DNA of 64,000 nt from Haliclystus octoradiatus (lineage: Eukaryota; Cnidaria; Staurozoa; Stauromedusae; Haliclystidae): NCBI GenBank assembly GCA_916610825.1, contig OU744447.1, forward strand, positions 942,146 to 1,006,145, written 5' to 3'. Below, one piece after another: positions 48,883 to 60,300 of the stretch. The translations under genes were made by a program, and so were the position numbers. How positions within the stretch are numbered: the first letter of the stretch is position 1; every line of letters begins with the position of its first letter. The notes under the pieces are model-generated. The model was given only the letters and a program-made list of their open reading frames with translations. It was not told the origin of the DNA and searched no databases.

Positions 48883-50150
48883 TTATAAGAGTTGAAACAT
48901 GCAGCTTTTGGGGAGGCTCGAAAATTGCCATTTTCGTCCTGTTGAAAATGAGGTTTTGAAAATGATGTTTTTCGAATTCATAATTTGATTTTCGTGCGCT
49001 TTGTCCAAGTTTTGCGAGCCTTGGTTTGACGGGACCATGATCTTGAATATCATCGTTAAATCAGCTTTTACTCGTCTTAATTCCAATATGATTCTAGCTG
49101 AAGAGTCTGAAAGGGACGAGGGAGGACGAGCGTAACTCTCATTAGTAAGTCTAGTAAAAATGCATTCGTTTACAAACTCTCCTAGTATAGCAACGCTGGA
49201 CATTTTCTATTAAATTAATATCTTTGTGCAGCCATGGGTTCCATGTTGGAGATGCTGATTCAAAAAGAGGTCTGACGTAAACTTTGTAAGCACAAATCAG
49301 AATGCCAATTTGATTAGAAAGGAAACATTTAAAAATTAGAAATGATCGTGAATTTGCTTTTGCAGCTATCATAGAGCAATGAGATGATGGTTTGAGGTCT
49401 GGGGTTAAAAAAATACAATGTTACGAACAGTTCGTTGGCATTGGCAACATCGGCAATATCTTTGTTTCCAATAAAGTAGTCTATTGAGATATCTTCAGAT
49501 ATCTTCAGATTACCTGTGGAAAATGTGGAACACTTATCACAGCCAATTCCCCATTGCCAAGTCTCAATTGTGAAAATTTTTTAGAGTAAATCCTGAACTC
49601 CCAGACTATCACATATGTCATTTCGAGAGAGAAATCACATTTAGCGCTTTCCATATCTTAGGTAAGTATTAAGCAAGAGCCTCTATCTCGTATTCCGATC
49701 CATGATACTGGGGGTCGTTGCACTTGCATGAAAAGGAGAATGGAACAAATGTTAGCATTGGTATCTTCAACTACTTGATAATTGAAGTCAGGTTAGTGAG
49801 ACCATCCTCATCAGTTAAAACGCTGGTAAAATAATCATTGATAAGATTAGCCTTTTGTTATCATCAGCTGTGCAGATGGTTCCATCATCAGTTTGAATTT
49901 GAATTAGTGGGACAGAAGGACGAGAGTGCATCTTCTTATTGACAATCAATAGAAACTGGAGAGAGAGAGAGGCATCATCTACAATGGCATTAAATCAATA
50001 GAAACTGGAGAGAGAGAGAGAGGCATCATCTACAACGGCAATAAATCAATAGAAACTGGAGAGAGAGAGGCATCATCTACAACGGCATTTTCTTTAGAAA
50101 TTTTAAGAACTTTTCTACTGCCATATTATACTCTCGTGACAATTTCTTGA
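48883..50150 (-). mobile_element. Decayed LINE (reverse-transcriptase C-terminal part)
   Basis: The minus strand carries the typical post-RT motif of CR1/Jockey-like LINEs: YKVYVRPLFESASPTWNPWL and INLIENVQRCYTRRVCKR, followed, with frame breaks, by an LRRVKADLTMIFKIM block. Upstream, broken frames continue to about 50,150. It is inactive. Confidence 0.65.
49947..50090 (+). repeat. Tandem triplication, about 56-bp unit
   Basis: Three copies of CAATAGAAACTGGAGAGAGA ... GGCATCATCTACAA occur; GA-repeat length differs between copies. Confidence 0.9.
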
Positions 50151-50567
50151 AGATATTTTTTTGTTTTTCTGAAGTTTGTTATTCCTATAAGCAATTCTTT
50201 TGGTCACGCAATTCCATTTTGGATGGCCACGCCTTCAAAAATATCGACAGGATTGGAGATTCGGGAATTATTATGACATCGATTTAAATGCATTTCCTCA
50301 CTGTTTCACAACACGTGATTCTTCGATTTAATCTTCTCATTAAAAGCCTATCAAATATTATACGATTATACGTTAGACCAATCCGGCTTGGAATCATCAT
50401 CTCTTGTTTGGAATCCGTCACTATCAAAAGACATTTTTAAAAATTCATAGAAATCCGTACTGAGAAGATTTATTCGTTTTATTTATTACATTAAAAAGCA
50501 AGATCCACCCAGATACGTCTTACAGCCTGATTGAATACATAAACCTTTTTGGCTCATGAAGCCGTTG

Positions 50568-50899
50568 CCCGGGGGGGGGGGTAACTTCTATTGCGCTTCG
50601 ACGGGGGTCGTTCAAATGGAACTTTAGCATGATGACCATAAAAATTTTCTCCATGATGAAAAAGAAACCCCAAATATATTTATATGGATGACAGATTCAA
50701 CCAAAAAAATGAAAATCATTTTTTTTCTTAGGCAAACATTTGATTTGCAAAATGAAAAAATTGCAAAGGCATCAAAAGGATACCTCAAAAAATTTGCATG
50801 ACTAAGCATACCCTAAATACTTTTTCTAGATTTTGGAAAAGGTACCCTTTAATATTTGAACGTCCCCGTATACCAAAAGTATGGAAGTTACCCCCTGGG
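50568..50899 (+). mobile_element. hAT-like MITE, 332 bp, copy 2
   Basis: It has the same ends as copy 1 at 34235 (CCCGGGGG...GGTAACTTC and GAAGTTACCCCCTGGG) and the perfect 8-bp target repeat AGCCGTTG (50560-50567, 50900-50907). The left end carries a G run of about 11 bases, likely an expansion. It lies about 400 bp upstream of the ERCC8 start. Confidence 0.92.
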
Positions 50900-51183
50900 A
50901 GCCGTTGAATACAGCGATAACGGCATTTTCAATTTCTTGTTGCAGAATTTTGTCATCCAAAGGTTTTCTACCAAGAACAAAAACTCGACACATAGACGGA
51001 TTTACCAATTATATATTTAGCGCATGGTTGTTTTACTTTGCACTAAAGCAAGTTCAACATTTCTTCAAAGAAGCATGTTTGAGTCCGGTCGGAACACTGA
51101 ATCGGAGTTTAAATTTAGATGGAGTATTTCCGGTTACGGTTTCATCCGTTTTCTATATTGTTTTCTCCAACAAGAGGCTATGA
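50900..51183 (+). other. Unassigned open frame split from its ATG by a MITE
   Basis: A plus frame of over 90 codons runs from the MITE edge to TGA near 51181, with hydrophobic stretches (NYIFSAWLFYFALK, VTVSSVFYIVF). If the MITE and one target copy are set aside, the sequence just left of it (CTCATGA) would supply an in-phase ATG. It may be a small membrane protein gene broken by the insertion, or a chance frame. No family recognised. Confidence 0.25.
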
Positions 51184-51306
51184 CAACATACCGGGATAAA
51201 GTTTGCAAATGACAAGAAATGTGAACTACTAATTATAAATTTGGACGGTGTTTGTTTCACGTTTGGAGCCATAAATAGTAGCCCAGTAATTTAAACTAGT
51301 CTCAAA

Positions 51307-54300
51307 ATGTCATATGATCTTTTCAATGCTAGAGAACAAGGCTTAGTAAGAAATCATTCGCTGCAGAAGTATGTTACGTGGAAGAGAGTCATGACAATTG
51401 AAGTGAGCGATAAGAAAAGTATGGAACATCATCATCTTGGTGGGGTGAATTATTTAGATATGGAGCAAGAAGAACATCGTTAGTAAGATAAAAAAACCCT
51501 CATTAATCATTTAATTTTATGTGTATAAGAAAGATCATGCTAAAAATTCAGACTATCTTCTATTCAATATTTAGAGGGATCCCGTATTTAGACAGTTAGA
51601 CTAAGTTGTGATCCACAGCCACAGATCCAGTCTGCAGAATATGGCAAAGCCGCCGCCGTCCGGCCGTGCCCGAAAAATTTTTTCAAATTCTCTCCGGGAG
51701 CCCTATTACTACTATTTATCTGTAGAATATTGCTTTTCCGCTCGCAGGGAAGGCAGATATCCGTTAAAGCGCCCATATATCATCAAGTAGATATTGTCAT
51801 TTTTACCATGAAGAGAATGTATATTAACTTGGTAGTGGATTTTTTCATGTTCGTAAAAGTCGATGATAGTTTGTGTGAGTATTTTAGAGCGGTATATTTT
51901 TGTTGACAATTGAATCCTTGTACTTGAAACACCAGATATTTACTCCAATATCACGTCCCGTCAAGTCAAAATTCATCGTACACATTCCAGGTTTCGGCTA
52001 TCTGTACGCCAACTTAAAAAAATAATCTACTATCCAATTTGTGGATCTACGCTGGATATATCTGTCATCCAGTCTGCAATTTAGTATGGCAAGGCCGCCC
52101 TTGAGATTGTTATTAATTACGATAAAAAACAATCACAATCTCTGCAGTCGGGTCATGTGGTCATGTATAACATACATTGATTCCAGTATAGGGCCCCCTC
52201 TATAGCTCTGATGCATTTCTGGTCCTGGCTGCTTGGGCTGCCTTGAAATCAGTCAGTGATGTTTTGGTGGGAGAACGCGGGGAACGCCGTTCCCCCACAA
52301 CTTTCCCCGGGGGAAGAGCGTTCCCTCACTTTTTCATTTGAAGTGAAGTTTTATATGTTCCGAGTAATACTATCATCAGGGATGTTAAAGTTACTTTTTA
52401 AAAGTAGCTAGTTACAGTTAGGCCTACCGTTACTTGGGCGAGAAAGTAACTAGTTACTATCAGACATTACTTTTCAGAAAAAGTAACAATTACAAGTTAC
52501 AAGTTACTTTTAATTCGAAAGTAACTAGTTACAGTTACTTTCCCGTTACTTTTTCTAAATAAGTCCAAAAATATCCAACAGAAGCAATGAGACATATATG
52601 AAGTATTCAAATAATGTTTCTGTATTTTAATTTGTTAATTAATCAAATGTTTTTGTTGACAATATAAATACGAAAACAGACACCCGACGGCTATTTCACA
52701 GCGACGTCTTTTGCGTGTTTGAATGGTCTAGGCGATCCCCCTAATTTCCATAACAAAGAAAATCTCAAGTTATGCGCCATTAGTTCTATTTCAGGCTTGG
52801 TTGCTATGACAATTAATTGATCGAACAGACATATCAGACATGAAACGTTCGTTGAATCACTTGAATATATCATAAACTCGGACAAACAGATTGTATAACA
52901 GAATGTTACTTCCCTGAATGTAATTTTCTTGTTTGACATCCAAATTTATAACAGGATTTCCTGCAGCTGTTGGGAACTTTTTGTCTGTGTTTTTATTGTT
53001 CTTGGATGGTAACAATGAGAACAAAAGATTTTGACTAATTAAAACACAATAGCGATCGAGAAGCTGCTAACTTTCAGCACTCTTTTGTGAAAAAAGTAAC
53101 GGAAGAAAGCGAAAATGCAGTGAAAAAGTAACGAGTAATCGTTACTTTATTTTTAATCCTAAATGTAACCAGTTACAAGTAGAAGTTACTTTTACAGAAA
53201 AGTAACTAGTTACAAGTAGAAGTTACTAAAAAGTAACGATTACAAGTAACGTCGTTACTTTTGTAATCGTTACTAACATCCCTGACTATCATCAATATTA
53301 TCACAACATGGTTTCGCTCTAATCATCGACCAGCAAATGATGCTATAGTGAAAGCAAAGTTAGATGCAAGAGCAGACGGAGATGCTTCACCTCAACAAAT
53401 GATGTGGAATGTGTCATAATAAATATATCTATTACAGGTGCCTGTGTCATTTAGTAAGATACTAAATTTTAATAAATATAACTTTCTAGTTAACTCCATT
53501 TTTTAACAAGGAAATAATTAAATGACCCAATATAGATTATACTGAATTGGTCTCTTGAAATGCGTAGCGCATAGAGCTCTTAAAAGATTATAATCTTTGA
53601 AATTTTTACGGGGGCATGCCTCCGACCCCTAAAAGGAGGGGCCTATGGCTCCTATAAGGATTGTGCCTTGTGAATTATGGATTCCCCCACAATTTTTTTT
53701 CAGAAAACCTCACTGACTTCAGTTCAGGCTTATATTGAATCTAGCTGATTAACCAAGATAAAACAACTAAGATCCCCAGTAGGCCTATGCAGATTACAAA
53801 AATGGTTATAAAGTAAATTCTGGCTCAATACAGGATTGATTCTCTTTTCGTCTATCTATAAAGCTTGTTTGTTACTTTGATGTTTCAGCCTTCTTAGTGC
53901 CGGCTCACGTGGATCAATCGTCATCTACGATACAGAAAACGTTTTGAATGAAGATCCATTCGAATGCACTTCCGTTGCTGTTATTGATAGGTCAGAAAAT
54001 TGAAACAACTTATTAATCATAGTCATTATTGGTATTAATGCCAAATATTGTTTAATGTTAACTTTTTGGTTCCACACTCTCTGAAAAGACACATTACTCT
54101 TACCGGCTTCTGGTCAGTAAACATGAAAAACAAATGAACAAATAGAATTTTTTTTTGAAAATTTGTAATTATTTTACGAGATATTGAGACTACAAGTTCG
54201 CATAAATATTGAAGTCAAACAAAATTTTTGACGGCACAAATTACTCTATAAATTGTTTGAGTATGAGTAGCCTCATTTCATCCTGCCTTTATTATCAAGC

Positions 54301-57300
54301 GGCGTTTCAGAGAAGACCTAATAAAATTGAAGGTTAAAGACTGTACCATAAAGCAAAAATATGATGTGCCCCATCACGGCTCTCCTGGGTGTCACGTGAA
54401 GTTTTACCAGATGCATTGATTGGTGAATAAAACACTAAAAATGCAAACAAACTTGCTTGGATCATTGAAGAGGCAAAATGACCGGCAACCGCTGCGAGCA
54501 CAAGTTGAAGTTATGCTTAGCGCAATTCAACCGTCTCGCTTTGAAACAATTGTTATACGCAGGCCTAACTTGTAATAAAATTCATGTTAACAATGAACAT
54601 TGTGTTATAAACAATAAGCATGCACGTGATCCTAAGTGTGTAGCGCCTGCCGGTCATTTTTGCTCCTTTAAAGTTGATATTTCAGGGTTTTTTTATTTTT
54701 TTATTTTGTCATTTTGTTATTATTTAATGATTTATTGAGAGAGAAATGACATTTTGAATAAGAGAAAATGTTCTTTATTGACTATATTGGAGAATTAATC
54801 TTTATTTTAAGAAATTTTGTTCATTTTGATTATACTTCCAATTTTCCATCGATGAAGATCGCTCTTTGAAAATATGATATTTTCTGCTTTTGTCGAATGG
54901 TATCCGGATTGTAATCTTAATCTTAAGATTCAATTTTCATTTTAGAGATTGTCAACATGGCCATAAGTTCAGTATCAGTGCTGTCCAGTGGTATCCGCAT
55001 GATAATGGTATGTTTGTTACGTCATCATGCGATGGTCTTGTCAAAGTATGGGATGCAAATGAATTGAAGGTGATCTCTACGATGGACAAAAAACTTTATT
55101 TAGTTTATATAATTCTTAGTGTTGAATTTCACTGATCTTTTTCACAGTTGATTATATGTTTTTGTTTGCAGAGTTTTTGACAGACATGATGAATTTTGTT
55201 CATTAAATATAATAATAATCATGTTTTATCTCTATTATTCTGAAATAAAACTTTTTTTTTAATATTCATTTATTTTATTAAGTTATACAAGCTGCATACT
55301 TTATTTATGAATTATTTATTTCATTACTCCAATCAATTATGATGTGATGATTATTACCAAGGAACTAATATGTTCTTTTCACGCATTTATTAACCCATGA
55401 AGCATCAGCGAAGTTCAAATTTGTAGAAATATGATAGTATTATATGCATAGTACCTATAACGTCTTTTCTATACTGAATCCCCTGACGACAGAGTTAATA
55501 TTTGTTTGTTGCGTTATTTAAGGTAGCAGAAGAGTTCAAATTTGAAGGTGTTGTTTATCATCATCGAATGTCAACTGCTGCAACTAAACACTGTTTGATA
55601 GCTGGTATGGTTTCTATTACTCACTACAGTTACGCATATATGTTTCATATCATAATACCGTTACCCCAGTCTTCATTTATTGTTCTAATTTGTCTGTGCC
55701 TTGGCACAGGAAGTCATGTACATAATTGAATTCATATTGGATAAATATTTGGCAATTTTGTTACCCACATACATGAGTATTTGTAATGCTTTTGTAACAT
55801 GTATAGTATACAATTAGGCATGTATATAATAGTTTCTTTTGCAGTACCCCTGCAAAAAACAGTTCAGGAGTTCATGAACGGTTCATGAACAGTTCATGAA
55901 CAGTTCATGAATGTTAAATGGCCCCAAATTTTCATGAACTGTCTGTGATGGTTCATGAACTGTTCATGAACTTCTGAACTGTTTTTTGCAGGGGTATCTT
56001 TTCATAGTGTTTTGTAACATGAATTGTCAATTTACATATGTCAGCCATGCCTGATTATGATTTGTGACATTCTTTGTGTAGCGAAAATGTTAGACAAAAG
56101 AGGGACGGCACATTCGTTTAATGTGACCGTCTATACTACTACTACTACACTTTATAATAACCAACGAAAATAGAGGTAGATAAATTGGTCACTATATGCA
56201 GGTGAATTATATATGCAAGGTTGATTCAATAGAAAATATTATTTTAGCCATTGCTAGGGTGACCCCTATAGACATGTGGATGATGTATAGAGGTGACCAT
56301 TACAACAGGTTCTGCTGTGTTAGAGTAAGTTGGAATAGTTCACATGTGTTTAGTGTATATGCTCAGTCAAAAGATAGACATAATAAGTTCTTGCTACCAC
56401 CAGGTTATATCAACTCTTGAGTAGCGTTATCAATTTTATATGCTGCTATGCTTTCTCTTCTTAGTCGGGAGTGATGATCCAAAAGTAACATTATGTGACA
56501 TCCGTTGTGGTGCATCGACTCACATCTTAAGAGGTATGTATGTATTTGAGTTGGGTTTCTCATATTTATTAGTCGTTGGAGTGTATATGTTTTAATTGCA
56601 TTGTAAAACGTTATTTTTTTATAGGTCACACTAAAGAAGTCCTATCACTTGCATGGTCGCCTAGGAATCAATATATCTTGGTAACAGGAAGGTTTGTTCA
56701 TTGAGATTTAAAATAGTAGCATCACTCTTTTCTTGACTCAAAAGCCTCACAAATAAATGGAGATGTAAATATTTAGTTGTTTGCTTGAGTGAACAAAGTA
56801 AAGGCAAATAATACTTTTTCGTTTTTATGTGTGTTCAAAAAAACAAATAAATAAATCGCACAACCATTGAAGTCTAATACAAGCCAATCAAAACTAACTT
56901 TTACACATCAAAATATGAAGAAAAAATTGATTGTGAGAATTAAATTGTAAGTTGTCATCATCATCATTTATCCAGAAAACCTTCAAGTTACATATAACTT
57001 TTCTCCAAAGGACTGATTGATGGATGGACTGTTTAGCCTACTACATTGATACCTGTGTTATATAAATCCATTCTGTGTGGATTCAAATACATATACTATT
57101 TTGGAAATTGCTAGAATATGGACATTATATAGATAGGTGGCAACAAATGTGGCAAAGCAAATAGCAATGTGTAGCAAATATGTAAGGCGTAAGAGGGACG
57201 GCATATGAGATTGTCGAGAGTCTTTGATAATAAGCTTTTGGGTCTTCAAGCATGAAAGAGAAAAATAGAAAAATAATTTGACTTCAAACACACACAGCAT

Positions 57301-60300
57301 TGAGCAGTATACAAGGAATGTCTAATTTAGTATGATAACTCATGGGTAATATTGAACCGCTCAACAAGGCAAGATATGAGATTGTCGAGAGTCTTTGATA
57401 ATAAGCTTTTGGGCTGCCGCAGACAAAATCACACAGCGTTTGTATATTTTATTTTATTTCAAAATGAAATTGATATGGAAAATCCACAAAATTAACCACA
57501 AACAGTATCAATAAAGAATATTTAATTTTACGGGCTGATAGATTTAAATAAAATGAAATCCACAACATTAACCACGGCCCAATTAGCATCAATAAAGAAT
57601 ATCTGATTAATGGGATGGTGAGTGTAAACTTAGATAATATGCTTGTGGTCCACAAGTTGTGTATGTTGTAGCCAAATTTGTTCAGAGTGTGTATCTTTAT
57701 AAACCTCAAAAGGTGTCATACGATCGAATCCCATGTGATAATGTACCGCTTAGTATTTGGCCAGGTATTATAAGAGCCAAACATCTGCTCTGTGATTGGC
57801 CATGTAGTTTGTTCCTGCTTCAGCCATTTTGAACGCATCACTTTGCATTCTAAAATTTTAATAGTCCCTCATCGTAGCGTCCAAGTGGAGTTGAGGGCCG
57901 TTATGAAATGAATCATCATCATCGTATCACGCTTCTCCGTCCCAGGACACTGTACGGTCAGCAATCGTCCGCCATGTTTTTCTTTCTTCAGTTATTGCTT
58001 TCGTTTATATTGAATATAGTTTACGTTTAAATGCTTTTTCAGGATTTATATTAGTTTTTATGTTCATTTATAAGCTATGATGATTTACTCTGCCTCTATT
58101 GATTTTATCTCACGTTGAGTTTTGTTTTTTGATATTTTTAGTGCAGACAATAAAATCAAGATGTGGGATATTAGATCTGCAAAATCAAATCTTTTAACTT
58201 TTGATCAACACAATGGAAAATCAATAGGAACGACTGATGGTAAGTTTTTGATTTGTTGTATTTGCAAGAACAAATTTCTTATACAGTGTATAAATTAAAT
58301 AAACCATTTTGACAGGCAAACACAAGAAATAAATTAAGAATATGAATACATAAAAATCTAACGGTCCAAGACGTTATTCAAATGATGAAATAGATAGTTA
58401 TGCCTCTGCAAAATAATCCATCAGTTCACAAACATTTTTTTCTTGGTTCATGAACAGTTTATGAACATTTTTTTGTTGGTTCATGAACAATTCACAAACA
58501 TTTTTTTGTTGGTTCATGAACAATTCATAATTTTTTTTTGTTGGTTCATGAACAGTTTATGAACATTTTTTGTTGGTTCATGAAAAGTTCATGAACTCTT
58601 TTTTGTTGGTTCATGAACAATTCATAATTTTTTTTTGATGGTTCGTAAACAGTTCATGAACTTTTTTTGCAGGTTCATGAACAGTTCATAAATTTTTTTT
58701 GTTGGTCCATGAACAGTTCATGAACAGTCGTAACGAGTTCATGAACTTTTCATGAACCAACAAAAAAATGTTCGTGAACTGTTCATGAACCAACAAAAAA
58801 ATGTTTGTGAATTGTTCATGGAGCTCAATTGAACACTTTCAAAAAATGTAAACAAGGCGCTCGAAGGCGCGTGAGAGAGATCGCGCGCCTTCCCCCTTAA
58901 AGGTCTGTGTACCATTATCGCAGTAAATCAATAAAAATCTCTTTCAAATTTAAAGAAAATTCTGAAGACAAAGAAAAAGACTGAAATTCACAAATTCATA
59001 AACATTTTGTGGACACCTCAAGAACACTCTGTGAACTGTTCATGAATCAGTTGGTCAAACGTTTATCAACTTGAAACCTTCATGAACTGGTTCATGAACT
59101 TGAAACTGCCTGAAGCTCATGAGCAATTCATAAACTTTTGGGCAAATTCACGTTCATGAACTCATGAACTTTTTTTGGCAGGGATGAAGCTAATGTCTTC
59201 TGGTAAATTATTCCATACACTATTTATTCTATTCAATTATCAAACAAGATTTAGGCTGTACATTAGTAATAGCTGTAACATTCTGTCCTATATCTGCCTG
59301 TATGTAACCCATGCAAATAAATCAAATCAAATCAAATCAAAACAATTGAGTGTGATACTGAGAATTATCAGGTCATAGGCTGAAGCGAATAACAGTTTTG
59401 TAGTGATTGACAGCTTGATTTATGCAAATAATATCATTTTCCAGTACGTTTAAGTTCATATTGAACATCATATTGACTATTCCCTTATATAAATAGTTCA
59501 TAAACATCAAATGACTCATTCTATATGAACTCTTCATGAAATGTCCATTAACTTTTAATGTACTTTTAAGGTGTTCATGAACAGTTCATAAACTCAACAC
59601 ATTTTCCGCATGGGTAATACTCAGCCTTTATTCATTCAAATATCAAATGAGTACCATAAAAATGATCTGCAGTATTGCATCTGAGATCAGTGAAGAGAAT
59701 TTTCAACAGTTTAATTGCAGGAAAAGAGCCACTCCTATAAGAATATTAAATATTTGCGCTTCAGTTATACTTTTGCGTCTGCACTATTTTATGTAATAAG
59801 GTTGAGGCATAAACTCGCAATATGTACTCCTTGTTACTTTGCACTTTATAAATCAATTTCTTTGAGAGGTTTTCCTACAATTTGATTGTTTTTGTTTTAT
59901 GTTTGTTTGTAGCTGTTACATCACACAATGGCAGTGTCAACGGCCTCTGTTTCAATGTAGACGGACAGCGTTTGTTGAGCTTTGGAAAAGATAAAAGTCT
60001 TAAATGCTGGGATGCTACTAGTGGTAGAAATACTTTGGTATGTTTATGTTAAACTAAATTATCCCATTATGAGCAGGGGGCTTTTCTGACAATGGAAGGG
60101 ACCAAGGCGGTGATATGACAGGGCTCTTTAAAAAATGTACCAAATATTGAATCAACGATTGGCATGTGTAAATTTGGAGATTCTGTAGTGTTGAAGAGAA
60201 CTGTTAGTCCAACAATTGACATAGAGGAGATTTCCATTGATCATCAATGCATCTTATTGAAGTGTTTTTGTTTGTCTTCAACCAGGCAAATTATGGCTGT

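Larger units (their letters stand above)
47528..50567. other. Intergenic; LINE remnant and short tandem repeats
   Basis: AT-rich to about 48,880 with nothing recognised, then the LINE remnant and 56-bp tandem repeats described separately. Confidence 0.4.

Noticed and set aside
52430-53270. A satellite array of GTTAC repeats
   Set aside because: The borders, inverted ends and 8-bp target duplication show it is the subterminal structure of one hAT-like element.
54478-54738. 86-codon frame in ERCC8 intron 2
   Set aside because: It starts at the foldback element end and has no similarity to ERCC8 or any family.
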